Below are positions 48,060 to 62,425 of a stretch of 64,000 nucleotides of DNA, piece by piece; position 1 is the stretch's first letter, and each line of letters opens with the position of its first letter. The translations under genes were made by a program, and so were the position numbers. Origin of the DNA: Diorhabda sublineata (taxonomy: Eukaryota > Arthropoda > Insecta > Coleoptera > Chrysomelidae); assembly GCF_026230105.1 (NCBI RefSeq), contig NC_079478.1, positions 26,117,653 to 26,181,652 on the forward strand, written 5' to 3'. The notes under the pieces were generated by a model. That model did no database searches. It had not been told where the DNA came from and saw only the letters and a list, made by a program, of their open reading frames with translations.

Positions 48060-50040
48060 TTGTAATTGATGTAAATTGAATACATACAATGAATTGTTCT
48101 ATACATACAATTAATTGTTGTCCTGTTTTTGACTAAAACTTAATTTATTGATAATTTTTTTATCAATTTTATCAAATTATCCAATTTGATGCCAAGTTTG
48201 TCTTGACTACAATAAATGCCAGGTACTTACTTCTCCTAATACATAAAGATGTAGGTGGCAAGTCTTTAAGGTGAAAAATACGATAGATAACATTGATTTG
48301 ACAGCTGGAAAGAATCAATCATGTAGTTAAAATTGAAGATTCCCACCAAATATTGCTGTCATAATCATTTGGTTACCAACGTAAACAGATATACTGAGAT
48401 AATTATGAAATAAATATTTTTGTATATAATTCAAACTCACCACAATTGTTTTTACAAAAATGTTTAATTCTGCTATAATAAATTCTCTACTTAAAAAAGA
48501 AATAGGAACTCAGACTGCAGTTTTTAATTTGCATTTGCAATCAAGATTTAGTCAAACTAGTTCAAAAGATACAATTAACTGCATAAGTTTTATCAAAGTT
48601 AAACCTTTGTTTCGTTGCCAACCAGGCCGCTACAACTGTGTCTATAGAAAGAAATTGACAATGAGTTTATCTATGTTTTTCGATTATGCGTTAGTGTTTT
48701 GTACATTTTTTTTAGTATATTGAGAATATTGGTGAAGCTTCATAAAATTTTATTATCAATTAGAGATTTCTAGGAAATAATTTTGAATTTGTTATGAAGC
48801 TAAAAAATGTTTGCAAGTAAAAACTGACCTAGACGTAAATAATATCATCAACGTTATTAGCTTATTAAAATTACGAAATAAAATTAAGTAATGTTTGAAA
48901 AACACGTGTCACGTATACTGTGAGTAGAACTCAGCTCCTAGGTGTTTAATTGAATATTTAAATAGTTTCAAATGCACGGCTTGCTCATAAATAAACACAA
49001 GGTCGCTAACTCCAAGCTATTACATTATGTCTGAAATCTGCAGTTAATATCATGGTTATTGCGGTTTTTTTTTAAATAAGAATCGTAAAACTACAATTTA
49101 TTTCTCACGCTCCTTATTACTTCGATTGACATATATGTTAATCCATAATGGGTATCTACAAAATTAGATTTCTACATTTTTATTATTGCTATTGATAAAA
49201 CGAGGTATGATAAATTTCATGTTGAATTTTAATAACGCATTTATACGCTACTGAACTTCTTTACAGAGTAACCAAATTAAATAATTTTTATGAATAAATA
49301 TAACATGAATGGCAAGTCAAAATAGGTATTCACTTTTCAACTACGAAGTGTAAAGTGATAGAAGACATAATAAAAAGTTTATTACTCGAAATAATCTCAA
49401 TATTCTCTCCGTCGCGTCGATCAAATCATAACTCTAGGAATCGTTTTATGAAGACAAGGACAAGAGTAAAAATTATCAATGAGGAGAAGGAAATGCTGAG
49501 AGTTTATTTGTTTCACCGTTCCTTACATGCCAGCTTATAAAACAGACTAAATACTTCTTATCACACAAATTGCTTCACTATGCATAGCTCTGTAGCATTT
49601 CTGACAAGGTCCGTAGATGGCTTACTAGGCAAAAATAATTAGCCTTCTATCTGAACAAGAAGACAATTTCCCTCGTCACAATTCTCAAGGCTTATACTGT
49701 TATACAAAATAAAACGTAGGCTTTAATACGTCTAATAGAATTCATCTAGTCGTTTATGCTCTCAAACCACTCTTTCCCATTATAGATCATAAGCAGACAA
49801 CACCTTACTTGCTTCTCAACGCTTTCTTGGAATAAAATTGCAGTAAAAACTAGCTATATTTTCCTATGTTTAATCAAAAACTACATATTTGACTCTCAAC
49901 GACCAATCAAGACAAAATTTACTCATAATTCAACATTCCACAAAGTATTATATACAGACGCTTCAAAAACTTCAATATTGTAGGTTATTCATTTATTCTT
50001 TTCCCCTTTTTTTAAAAACAGCTTTCATTTTGCTATATAG
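48060..50040. other. AT-rich sequence, no gene recognised
   Basis: An 87-codon ORF at 48460-48723 and smaller ones lack motifs. No RNA gene was seen. Confidence 0.35.
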
Positions 50041-50044
50041 GGAA

Positions 50045-50440
50045 TTATTTTGCTATACTTACGAGGATGGTCCCAAAAGTACCTGGACCAATAGAGAAAA
50101 AACAATTCTGACCATCGAGCCATTTTTCAAGTTTGGAACAGAAAAATCTGAATGGGGTAAATCTGGCGAATAGGATGCATGAAGTAGCAATTCAAACTTT
50201 AATTCAATAATTTTGGCCATTGTAATAACGGATGTGTGAGCTGGTGCATTGTCTTGATGAAACAAGACTTTCTTCTTAGTCCATTGTGGCCGTTTTTACT
50301 TGATTTCTTCTCTCAAACGTTACAATCAATTTGCATAATACTCGCCGTTGATAGTTTCTCCTTTTCAAAATAGACAATGAAAAATTTTCCATGCGCTACC
50401 CAAAAAACAGTCGCTATGACCTATGACGGTTTTTCTGATA
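50045..50440 (-). pseudogene. Mariner transposase catalytic fragment
   Basis: Minus strand. From about 50435: WKIFHCLF-like and KGETINGEYYANL (about 50370-50330), then LREEIK and KKVLFHQDNAPAHTSVI, with HQDNAPAHTS carrying the second catalytic D. The open frame 50265-50059 continues FELLLHASYSPDLPHSDFSV, where the third-D block (SPDL..SDF) is present. It ends abruptly inside LKNGS. A different subfamily from the 39-kb copy. Confidence 0.82.
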
Positions 50441-51640
50441 AAGTTTCAGTTATACAGGATTTGCAACGTTTCTTTAAATAATCCTCAAGTTACTCCTATT
50501 CATTGCAATTTATTCCTTAATTTCCATCCCATTTAGTTCCCCTTCTATATTCTTAAATCAATTTGCCTATTTTATCCTGTTCGCTTTTTATTTAGAACCA
50601 ATTTTTGATAGACTTCTTATATAATAATCTTCCCGTTTAACAAGTTCCCACTGCTAAATTAGGTGGCGTAGGAGCGTATCCGGAGAACATACAATGTTAC
50701 TTTGTCGCCTTGGCGACCTTATCGAGTTGAATCCAGTTCTCAAAAATCAGGATTGAGGTACATTCAATAGAATTTTCAACCTGGAACTGGAACTGTTAAA
50801 GAAAGAGAAAAATTTTCCAAAAATCTATTACTTTTGAATATATTACCGTAATTTTAGATAGTAAGAAACTCAATAATAATACATAAACAAACTATTGGGT
50901 GATTGCAAAGTTTAATTTGAAACTTAAAAATTTAAACAGTTAGGGTTCAAAGCAAAATGGAACGTTGTCACCGTGTATATTTCTACTTGAAGTCATATGT
51001 CTTTAGGTGGTAGACAAAATTGGAAACAAGCTGTTGTTATTGGTAACAACACCACTGATCAGGTTATTACTTTTTTGGATCTTTTAAAGAACATAGAGAG
51101 CACTTGCTTGTAATATTTGTGGAAAGAACTTTCTAATTTACTTTTAGTAAGGTAGCAAGATATAATAAATATGGTTGAACATAGCAATAGTAAACCAGAT
51201 ACCTACATGAAGCAAGCACTCGAAGAAAAATAGACGATTAGAAATATATTTAAACGCTGAGTCAGGTAACAAATATGTGATAGTGATACGACAAAAGTTT
51301 GCGAAGGCACAGAAAAAATTGAATAAGAGATAATAAAGCAATATTAACACTTTAAAGGTTAAGACTAGAGTCATTTCTCTAGAATTTTATCATTTTTACA
51401 TTGAACAGGATTTTCCAACTATAAAAAATTGCTTTGCTTTCATCATAACGAAATTACCCTAAAATACCAAGACGTTTTCTTACGTCATTTGTGTAAAATA
51501 TGATTCGTATCTCAAAAGAGATAAATGAATATAAATTTTTCTGAGAAAAAATCATATATATCTATCGGATAAACACTCTGTTTCGAAGGAATGGTAAAAA
51601 ATGTCTTACATAGATAAAACATGGTTAACTGAAAGACATT
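50441..51640. other. AT-rich sequence, no gene seen
   Basis: Nothing supported. Confidence 0.35.
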
Positions 51641-52790
51641 TTTCAGTATTTTTGATCATTTGCTTTATAGTATGAATGACATCCACTGTTCATTTTCCTT
51701 GTCCAAAGCCTTTTTGATATTCCCCAATTTCTGGTTCCACTTTTTCAGAATTGCATTGAATATTTTATATATGGTGTTAGGCAAACTAGCTACTCTATAA
51801 TTGCAACATATATTGGAATTTCGTCCCTTCATTATTGGTATAATCAATCCAGTAGACCACCTTCTCAGCATTATTTCTGTTTACAATACTTTTTCTATGA
51901 TCTGAAATGTTTTGTGCTTTAGGTTATCCCCCGAGTTTTATTAGCTTATTCACTATTTCGTCTTACCCTCCTGTTTATTATGCCATTTCAATCCAATTCT
52001 TGTCGGCTTTTCTTCATATTCTGGTATTGTAAATTTTCACATATTTTATCTTCTTCGTGCATACTATACTGACTTCCTCCGTCAATAAATTTTAAAAATA
52101 CTGACTCTATCCTTTATCTTCAACGATAATTGTAGGTAGTTCACTATTTTGTTTCTTTATATGTTGATATAATTTCACAATATTTTTATTTTAATATTCC
52201 AAGTTGTCCATACGATCATTCAGCCATTTGATTTTTATTTTATCATCCTCGTGCTCTCTTTCCTTATTTTTATTCTCTCTCTATAATAATCAGCTTGTTT
52301 CATAGTTCGTATCCATTTTAACGTAACTACTTCCTGATCCAACCATTTATTTTTTTCTTGTATCTTGTGCCTGTGTTGTATTTATTACACTTTTCTTAGC
52401 CTCTTTCCATTGCTTATTAATACTAACTCTTTCTATGCTTTTTTGAAGTTGCTTTTCTATTTCCTATCTGTATTCGTCTTCACTCGTTTTTAGTTTCTAC
52501 TTTTTCACTATATTCACCTTTCTTAACTTGCTTTTCATTATAACTAAATAATTATTATCAGTCTCAACACCTGGTCCTCTGTATGGTCTTATATTCGTAT
52601 CACCTTTGATATTTCTTTTTCCTATTAAGACGTGATCTATTTAGTTCCCCGTCTTAGTCTTTGGTATCATCCACGTAATTTTATGTTATTTTCATGCTTA
52701 AAACTGGTTTTACTAATATATTGTTTCGTGCTTAGTGTATCAACCAAATTGTTCTAGTTTAGTTTTCAAAACGAGTCAATATGAGTCACT
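51641..52790 (-). pseudogene. LINE endonuclease end through RT start (RTE-like), decayed
   Basis: Minus strand. Near 52670-52560: TKTENQIDHVLINRK-like, then ITDVRTYRGPDVETDHNLVM, the C-terminal catalytic block of an apurinic-type LINE endonuclease (IDHVL...DVR..RG.D..SDH.LV), with ISK-like drift. Then a linker with KWLDQEVV (about 52350) and YYRERI. The ORF 51871-51665 reads RWSTGLIIPIMKGRNSN, then NYRVASLPNTIYKIFNAIL, the first RT blocks (W..G.I.PI.KK...C.NYR.ISL.N..YKI). Stops throughout. The catalytic RT core is missing. Confidence 0.75.
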
Positions 52791-54320
52791 TCCTATAATT
52801 TGAGTATTTGATCCTAGATTTTATAAACAAATATGTGTTCAGAAATCATTTCCAAAAAGCTGAGTCTCCAATAGCGGATTGAGAATTAATAGTACAGCAA
52901 AGCAATTAATAGTTATAAGCATTGTATATATTGTGAATAATTAGTGAGTGGAAATTTTGATAAGTTATGTAAACCAATGTAAGGACAATGAAAATGTCAG
53001 TATAAATATAGAAATAATCGAACCCGAATTCTCGTAAATTCGTTGCAAAATTATTAAGATACGTTCATGGAATAAATAATTTTCTACTGCTTTTTTGGAC
53101 ATTGGCTTCTATCGTTCTGGATAGATTAGGATTGAAAAATACCGGAAGTTTGTAATAAGCCTGGTTAGACGAATTTTTAATACATGTATGACTCTAGTAC
53201 ATTTTGGATTAGCAATTCAAAAGTGAAAAATTTGCCTTGGTTAACTTATTTTTGTGTATTTTTATTTCAAGTTAGTTACAGTCATTGAACTCATGATTCT
53301 AAACTATGGAAATTGGAATTTAATAAATAATAATAAACTCTCCTAGAATAATGTTCCAATATTTGATATAGATCCGCCGATTTGGTTCGCCGTAATTTAG
53401 TTTATACATGCATTCATAAGTGATAAGTGATAAATTAATTTGGGGTCTCCATTAAGAAATCAGCATCTCATTATTCAGGAGCACTGCATATATTTTTTTC
53501 TACATTTCTTAAATATTGATATCTCTTCGGGTTTTTTGTAGTAGTTACAAGGTAGGTACTAGAAGAGAAGGTAAGCGTAATTTCGTAGAATATTCTTCCA
53601 AGATTGACAGAATAGTAAAAGGATGAATAGCAAATACTTTTTTAGTAAAAAACAATTGAAGTATAAAAATATGCTATCGGATAAGTATTTTATTCATTAT
53701 AGTAATAGTGTATGTGTATAGTGTATAGTGTAAAACTAAAAAGATCTTTCAATATGTTAAGTTTCCATTGCGCATAAAGTTTTTGTTTTTGTGATAATCA
53801 ATGCTATTATGTAAAATGTATTATTTGGTAAAGTAGATAAAACGAAAATAACAAGAAATTTAAGACTTGCAAGTAACAAGTGAATCAATACACCAAAGGA
53901 AGATCTATCAATATTTGATACTGTGGACATTCTGTTGAAGATTTCTTAATTCACCTAGTAATTCAAATTTGTTTGTATTCAAGTATATTTCAAAAAAGCT
54001 AAGTGTAATATCAACCCAAGTGTTGCAATTGACAAATAATGAGTTCGACTATAATTTTTAGTCATATCCAAGCTAAAGATCAAGCAAGAAATAAGGAAGA
54101 CAGATGACGAAGAGCATTGAGATCTTTTTGTCTTCATGGTGTTCATGATTGATTAAAAAACCTGCGACGTAAGAAAATATAAAAGGTTGTTCCTTTATAT
54201 GTTAATTTGGTTTAACTATGGTCGTTAAACAGTAATTTGTATGAATAATATAATTTTGAAAGAGACAAATATTTTGGTTTGACACCAAGGTTTACTTTCT
54301 ATTTAAAATAGAAAGGTATT
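52791..54320. other. AT-rich sequence, no gene seen
   Basis: No supported ORF, RNA or bounded repeat. Confidence 0.35.
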
Positions 54321-54845
54321 TCAAGATGAAATATTGTCGAACACAAAGCAATATGGACAAACCACACATCGAATGGACAAGAAACTGGTGAATCCAAATT
54401 AATGAAACGAAATCACTTCAAACCACCTTCACAAAATGTAGAGGAGTTACGACTATAGAAACGTTAAACTGACAAACCCTACCCCAAACAGACAGCGTAA
54501 AGTTCCCAGGTATTCGTCTAGAAATAGGACACATACTCTCACTAAAAGGAAACAGGAATTGAATTCAGCAAACACTATTGATTACTAAGACGTAAATCGA
54601 AATTATTTTTGAAAAATAAACTTCTAGTTTACAAAGTCGCCTTCAAGCCAATATCGACCCATATCTAGTTATGGGGAACAACAACCAAATCTCACTACGA
54701 GTATCAAGCACAATCGCCGACGCAGTGTGGTTTATACCAAACAATGAAATTGGGAAGATCTCCAAGTAAAATCTGTCAAAGAAGAAATAAGTGCCTTAAG
54801 TAAACGCTACTTAAAGAAACTTAACAAAAATAACTGAACCATTGC
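54321..54845 (+). pseudogene. Jockey-clade LINE RT C-terminal fragment
   Basis: Plus strand. NWRIQINETKSLQTTFTKC (about 54385; W.I..N..KS....F), then PQTDSVKFPGIRLE (54485-54525; VKYLGI.LD block), LLITKT and SSLQS pieces, KLLVYKVAFKPISTHI-like and LWGTTTKSHYEYQ (54620-54700), then an AVWFIPNNEIG segment (54725-54760; the Jockey PWYV.N piece) and VKEEISALSKRYLKKL (54780-54825). Block order and spacing are those of Jockey elements. The frames are broken. Confidence 0.75.
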
Positions 54846-57800
54846 ACGTATCGTTTTTAAATGTATGTTTATTTGTATTAAATTACATTAGTTGCGACAT
54901 ATACATACAAAACAATTTTCAAAGAAAATAGTGAGGAATGATGTCGCTGGACATCAGTCGAAAATATACTTATACTACATAACAGACAACCAATTTGTTT
55001 ATAGTACAAATGAAAGTATAATATGTTTGTGGTCTAGTATTTGGCGATTCATCCTGGTTGACGATTCTGTAGTATTCTGTAGTTTCTAGTGCAATCATTT
55101 TCCCTTCACACTTGGTTATGCTCCATCTTTTTTTACTTTTGTTGAATTTACAGACTCTTGTTTTTTTTGTTAATTTAAGCTACTATTGTTTTCCATACCA
55201 TCATTATTATTATGATATTTATTAGTCACAAATTTGATAGATTTGTAAGCTAATAATACAAACTAAAGTATTTCACAATTTCAACATTTTTCGAACTATT
55301 GAGTTACTGACATATATATAAAGTAATAGGTGTTTCGATAAAAACATATATGAAAAAATTAAATAGCCTTGCTAATTGTTTCTCTCCAAAAATAACTAGT
55401 TAAAAAACTGTCGTAACTAAATAGCAATATTATAACTGTTTTGGTAAGAGTTCATTCATTAATGAATAATGGTATACATAAATGTTTTTGTTATTTATAC
55501 CACCTCCAATATTTTCACACCAACGCTTCATAGTGACCTTAGTCTATCGAATTGTAAAGTTAGTAGACATTTTTATGACTGTTCACGTTAAAAAACATAT
55601 TTCATCTAACGCCTACATTTAACCTTACAGAGTGCCACAATATAACATTCTATTGTACGACAGTAGAGTATAGTGAATAGTTTTTTTTCATTGATTTTGA
55701 CGAGCATAATGGCATTAATTTAGTATTGGAGAGATTTTACTTGATTGAAGCTGTATCAAAATGTCAAAACAAAAAGAAATGCTAACTAGCATTTTTCACA
55801 GTATTCAAGAGTAATAAAACGTCCTTTATTATGCACAGACAGTCCCACCAGTTCCTCCTCAAGACTTCACAAAAAGAAGTAAAAAAGTTTATCTGACTTT
55901 TGCATTGCCAATAGTGAGGTTATAAAGGAACAAAAGATCGGTAGTAAAATACTACTTTACGTGATTTCATCTCAAGCGTGCCAGTGGCGTGGCGAACATC
56001 TAAGATCTCTTATAGATCCGTTGGTCAGGAATAGCCACAATAGTGATAAATTGAAAATTCCGTTGATTGGAAAGTAAGATCGTTCAAATGTATAATGAAA
56101 CAGATGTGATGAATAAGACATTAGTTAGTACCCAGATACTTCATGGATAATCTTAATATAATTCTCATAAACATTTGGTACTCACCTGTAATTGCCTCCG
56201 TGAATGTAAATGATAATCCCAACCAACCACCTAAGTACATGTTTTTAGGTAATTTTTTCAATAACATCCAGTTAAAGATATAGTTCTCATATATGTGTTG
56301 CCATTATGATTTATTTTGTAGATGAAAACAAAATATATTTAACAATACTAATATGCAATGAAGTCTGAGCAGAGTTATCTCGCAGATATAAACAACATAT
56401 ACCTGTGTATATCACACGTTTAAGCATGGGGCGATATACATTCATTGGTCATAAAAAGGGACAGAAATGAAAATCGTTTTATTATTTAACGCATAAAATT
56501 CTTTATAAAGGGTGGTTAAATTCGTCTAAAAATTGTAAGGAAATGCGTTGTTGTGACCTTTAAAACAAATTGAAGCTTCACATTCGAAGTACGATTAGAA
56601 TACCAGGTCTGAACTTTGTGAATATTGGTTTTAAAATTATTTGTAGATATACCGAAAAATTGCTGTAGAAAATTCACGTTTTTTCAGCCCACAGACAAAT
56701 AAGTAATAGTTAGAGCAAATAATAAAAAAGGAATTATAGAATATTTCGTTGTGATATTTATTTTTGAAAAAGGTTAAAGCAAAGCATTTGATATTGGAAA
56801 AGGGTATGTCTGTGACATTATGACAATAATGTGGAACATACATTGTGTGTGTGACTAGCTTCATACTATTATATAATCCGAAACAAGATCTGAAATTATT
56901 TTACTCATGTTAAGTCAAATGTGATTTACAGAAGTTTTATCGGGATATTATTACATTGATAGCCATCTGAGACCCCAGTATTTGAAGAGGATGCATCGTT
57001 TGGAATCTCCTAAGTAGAGGAGGAAGCCTCATTCCACATTCTCTCGATGTGTGACGTGGAATGCGAGAGATTACAGAACTGCAGTGCACAAAACTGAGAG
57101 CATGTAAAATAAAATGAATACCTTTTGCAGCTAAAGTTATGTGTGTGTATGTGTGTGTTTTGTGTGTGTGTATGGAATTAATAGGTCAGCTTCAAATACT
57201 GAGCATTTCTCAATCCACAGCATAGAAAGGAGATACAACATTAGATCCTTTGGGTCGCAGTGTATATGACAACCTGAATCACATATATACATGTAAGTTT
57301 GGTAGAAGTCAAATTTCAAACGAAATTATCAAATAGTACGCTAGTTATAATTACTCTAGAAAACGTACTAATTCTAGTGCCAATTCGATTTCCGACATTT
57401 TCATCAGTCTCAGATGGCAGATAAGGTATTCCTAGAAAAAATTCTCACAATTTTAATGAAATTATAAAAATTTTTTGTGTATTAATAACATCAAAAAAAG
57501 ATTGCTTATATAAATGATTTTTCATACATTGTAAATTTAATTGTAGAAAAAGTATAGTATTCAAGACGCCCTTAATGATTATTATCCACTCAGAAACTCA
57601 AATGATTGCCCAGAACACTCGCCTCCGTCACGTGTTGAAATTTCATCTTTGTGGGTAACAGTCATCCTTGTACGCTTGTTGAATAATATGTTATTATGAT
57701 CAAGAGGAAAAAGTGTGAAATTTTAGCTCGATGATGTGTAGTAAAGATAACAAGTCAAGAGATAGAATCAAATTTTGTTGCGCGAAGAAAATATACGATT

Positions 57801-57960
57801 CAATTTTGAAACATATTACAATATATAAGTATTAGAAAATTGAAATTTGAAGTTTTGACTGATAAATGATACTTATAAGTAGACGTAGACGGTAAATGCG
57901 CAATACTGAGGAAATGTTCAAATATATCTGCCAATGATTTTATTGAAAACTTTTTCATAA
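54846..57960. other. AT-rich sequence, no gene recognised
   Basis: Contains a TG-rich microsatellite (57140-57173) and a small hairpin near 57032-57063. ORFs have no motif. Confidence 0.35.
57140..57173. repeat. (TG)n-rich microsatellite
   Basis: Interrupted TG dinucleotide run. Confidence 0.9.
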
Positions 57961-57967
57961 ATGATAT

Positions 57968-58936
57968 ACAGAGAGTTTTATGTATGGAAAGGCCTAATTA
58001 TCTCAGAAACGGCTTTTACGATTTTTATAAATTTTTGTATACAAGAGTCTTGTGATACGACCGGTTTTATGGTGGTATTTACACTGTTATCAGATCTTTT
58101 GTTTTATAATAATGAGCTTTGTTATTTCAAATGGATTACCCTGTATATTTTGCTTCTCGAAATCTTTAAATTAGTAAAAAACTTTAACGAAACTGATTCA
58201 ATTAAAGATTTATTTAATCAGGGCGCAGAAAAACTGCATCAACTGAAAACAAATCTTTAGATGTTTGTGTCCTATTAGAAGGCGATCCACACTTGAGTAC
58301 TAGACAAATATCAAGGGACTTGATATTTAGCAAACATCTGTAATGAAAATTTTACGTGACAATAAATTCCATCCATACAAAGTAATATTGGTTCAATACT
58401 TGTCAGATGTTGATTTTGATAGACGATAGTTTGCAGCACTAATTACGGAAAAATGTTGAAATGAAAACGATCCAAATTTTTTAAGTAATGTTTTGTTTTG
58501 CGATGAGGTCACGTAAACGTAAATCGGCATAATTGTAGATAATGGTAGTTTAACAATCCTCGTTGGATAAGTGAATCCAATGGGTGAATTCCACACAACT
58601 TCATTATTAGAAATTTTCAGACAATTACAATATCCCAAACAACAATATGTGGCTATAACAAGATGGTGCCCCACCTCACTATGCGTGTGTGATGAGGCAA
58701 TACCTAAATATTCCATGAATCAGTATTTCTTAAGGATAACTAAAATTACAAAATATATAGAGTGATCTATTTAAAAAAACAAAGCTCATTATTTTTCCGG
58801 GAAAAGGAAAGATCTGACAACAATGTAGATACCACCATAATACCGGCCGTATCACAAGACTCATGCGCACAAAAATTTATAAAAATCGAGCCGTTTCCGA
58901 GATAATTGAGGCGTTCCCTACATAAAACTCATTCTG
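57968..58936 (+). mobile_element. Tc1/IS630-type element with about 180-bp inverted termini
   Basis: Left terminus 57968 to about 58150 and right terminus about 58753-58936 are inverted copies: GAGTTTTATGTA, AATTATCTC.GAAACGGCT, ATTTTTATAAATTTTTGT, GAGTCTTGTGATACG.CCGGT.TTATGGTGGTAT and AATGAGCTTTGTT occur in the same order on both. The 0.6-kb interior is transposase debris on the plus strand, so the element is an internally deleted copy. The exact tips and target duplication are unclear. Confidence 0.8.
58200..58740 (+). pseudogene. IS630/Tc1-like DDE transposase, deleted
   Basis: Plus strand, within the element above. Broken frames give DPHLSTRQISRDL, then MKILRDNKFHPYKVILVQYL (58290-58400), DVDFDRR, ENDPNFLSNVLFCDEVT (58468-58515; catalytic D in CDE), a NPRWISESNPMGEFH-like piece (58560-58590), and QDGAPPHYA (about 58660-58688), the second catalytic block of this widespread insect transposase type. 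The part after it, with the third acidic residue, is missing. The 99-codon ORF 57961-58260 is mostly left terminus. Confidence 0.75.
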
Positions 58937-58939
58937 CAG

Positions 58940-61900
58940 AATTAACAAATACGAGTATCTAATATAGAATTATCCATGAATATTATTAGAAATAGAAAAT
59001 AGTTATTCATAGTACAAAGGATCGAGAATAAGCGATGGTATAAAAAATTTCTTCTCTTTCCCGCATAATTTATTCTTGGTTGTTTATTTGAATAAATTGG
59101 ATACTTTCTATAGCATCATAAGCTTAATAATAACAGCTTATTATGAAAAATTGGGAGAAATTGAATTATTCATTTGTATATCCTCCTAATGGATATAGAA
59201 GAATCATCACATATTGCTTAGTTGTCATTGCTGTCAGAAAAATCGAGGAAAAGCTACGAAGCATGAAGCAATGTATTCAAAACATTGTGTGTTCTGTGTG
59301 AATATTCTATGCTGATGTTCACCTTTTCTATAAAGGAAGATAAATATTTCCAAGTATTCTCTAAACTTCCAACATTTTCAAAAAATAGTTTTTAGTTTGA
59401 CATTGATCAAATGAAAAATTGAAAATAGTTTGTATGTTAATATTCGATAATGAATATAGGATCTTTTTAAAGTAAATAAGACGTTTCATATGGCATAAAT
59501 TAGTACCACCTAAGGGTGATAAATTGACTTTCAGCCCGCCATTAAGAGAAATCGACACCTTTTTGGTAATTGTTACATACGTTATTCAAAACAATGTCGT
59601 AATGCATTGTTTATAATATAGGATAGAGAAAAAATGTTATAATTTACCTTTACCTACCTATGTATCTATACATATGAAATAAACTTTCGACACAGAAAAA
59701 CTAATTGAAATTATTGCTTGATTTAAAGTTGAGCATTTGAGACATATGCGACTTCTCTATCATCCTCAAAATAAAAAAAAAAATAATAAGAGGGGAAGCT
59801 CTTGACATCCAGAGTAGAATTTTAAAATTAATTCAAGTAGATCTATATTGGATATACCTCCATAATTTCCTTCCAACAGAAACTTGATTGATATTTTGAT
59901 ATGTAACAAGTCGAATATTTATAATTTTGATAAATGTACCTCAAATTATCGTTATATGTTTTTTATCCTAGAGAATCTAGTTTAAAAAGTCCGTAAAAAG
60001 TTCCGCCTGTGTAAGAAATTCTTCATCTAGGTATTCAGCTTTAACAATACTGATTGAACTATTGAAAATGCCATATTCTAAATATTAGGGGTCATGGACG
60101 GTAATGTTTCTGGGCAAGTGGTTATTTGATTGTAATTTGTCAACTCATTATATGTTGTGTCGTGTCAGGAATATTTTAAGGTTATTGTGAGTTTTTAACT
60201 TCTACATAATCAAATATCAGATTCTTTGATATACTCTTTGAAATCTTTACTTCAACAAGAAAGAGATACATACTTCAACAGATTGTAGCTACACAATTCA
60301 GTCAGCAAACAACACTATAATCCAAACTTTGAAAAAACATTGATTTATACACATTTCTGGTTTTACCGACGATATGGAATAATTAGTTACAGAATCTCGG
60401 TACGACATACCCGTTACCAGTACGGCTTTGGTCAAAATGATCTTCCTGGACAAGTGTTGAATGATTTATTTGACCTGGTTCCAATTTTTAAGTAGCATTT
60501 TAGCCCAATTGACGTTTGTTCATAAAATGTGTTCTAGCGTCCATACATGAACCCCTCGCATTGGTAAAACTTTTAATCTTTATCCATACAGCGCACTCCT
60601 GGATGTTACTTATGATCTAATCTAGAGGTATAAACGAGAATTATCCAATATAATTTTCGATTGAAAAACTAGTTGAGGAAAAAGGAAAAATCTGTAATTG
60701 TGGCATCATGAACTCGTTTGAACCGTATGTTTGTATACCAAAAATCACCAGGAACATGTATGTGAATGACTCATCCAAATTAATATAGAATATTCTGCAG
60801 TCATTCCACTGCGGAGTTGTGCTATTCATTGAAATATTTCTCATACGTGTTTTTGGCTCTAATCCAGAGTTTGTCAATAATGATCTTTTATAGCTTCATT
60901 GAACTTCAAATTGGTATTTCGAGTATATTCAGTTTGAAAATAAACAAAAATATGACAGTTTTGTGAGATACTGCTTTTTCTTGGTCTCTACAAATGACGA
61001 TACGATAGTTTATGCAACGGTTTTTTATTAATATTTCCTTCATTCCAGCTATATTAAGCTCCACTACATTTGATTAAAGTACAACAGGCACGTAATACAA
61101 CCAAGGTATTTTTCCTATGAGTATATTCATAGTTTAAGGAAACGAATCTTAAGAAGAAAGTAATTTATACTACTTCGATTTCACAGCTGCACATAGAATC
61201 AATTGAAATGCATCATGCTTCAAAATTACCATTAAAAATCCAAATTGTTAATGTGCCTCAATTACACAGCTTTATCAGCTTATAGCATGGAAATGTGTTA
61301 TACAATTCTAGTGTACGAAATGAAAAAATTAATGAGTTTTATATCAACAAAAAGAAATACCATTTAATCGTATAAATGAGATGTCATTGAACTTTGTTTT
61401 ATGCAGTGTATTATAATCGATTAAATTGGTTGAATCAAGTTCAATGAATATGATTATCGGTTATTACAATTGATCTGTATTTGTTTTCGACAACAGTACT
61501 GTTAACATACGAAGAAAAAATATTTCTTATCTACCCTCGACTGTCCGAATAAATATATATAACAAAATTTAAGAAATATTTTGTATTGTCTCTGCGAATT
61601 ATATTCAATTAGTGGTAAAAGTTCAGCAACCAAATAAATACATTTGTGATAAGGCGAATAGTGTACAAGATATGTGATTGCTGTAGGAACAGTTAATAAA
61701 CGATCAAATATCATTTGGTGAGATAAAATTACTCTAGAAATGTTACAATATGACCAGGGATAATGACATTGCTCAGCTCAGCTGATATAGATTCACTTTC
61801 TTTGAGTATATATATGATGATGTTCTACTTCTAGGAATAACGTAATTACTTGTTTCATCCTTTTGTATTACACATTTTACATAAACCACGTAGGCTTCTA

Positions 61901-62425
61901 CAAATTGAACGGCGATTTAATTGATTTACTTTGCAGTACTGCATAAAAATATGAATATTCTCGTACAGGTAGGTAGAGTACGTGCGTGAAAAGTAATTTG
62001 AGTGGCACCGTCCATAAGCCCTTATTACACTGGTTTGATTATACTTTCCACTTTCACAGCTGAAAAAGGCTTACAGAAAAAAAGCTTATCAATAAAATGA
62101 GTTTCAAGTACAAATCATTATTGAATGGATGAGACGACGCTCGTTCATAAACCCATCAACATATGAAGATCATCATATTTAAAAATGAAAATGATGAGTG
62201 AATCGAATGAATGAATCGAAGAAATTTGTGAGTTGATCTTGTTAAGAGTATTGCCAATGGCCAGGAATTTGAGCCTGTAACTTCTACCTTTTTTCCAAAA
62301 TTGTAACATGTTTTGAAGGGACATGATTTTGGAATTTCGGAAGACATTCAAAAGATCTTCTTCTTCTTCCTTTAATGTAAGCAAAATGCTTGTTTTTCCT
62401 CGTCGTTTAATTATTAGAGAGGTTG
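58940..62425. other. AT-rich sequence, no gene recognised
   Basis: About 3.5 kb with short ORFs only. No motif, tRNA-like or repeat feature that I can support. Confidence 0.35.

Noticed and set aside
57032..57063. CATTCCAC/GTGGAATG hairpin as a terminator or RNA gene
   Set aside because: Eight-base arms only, no conservation evidence, no associated feature.
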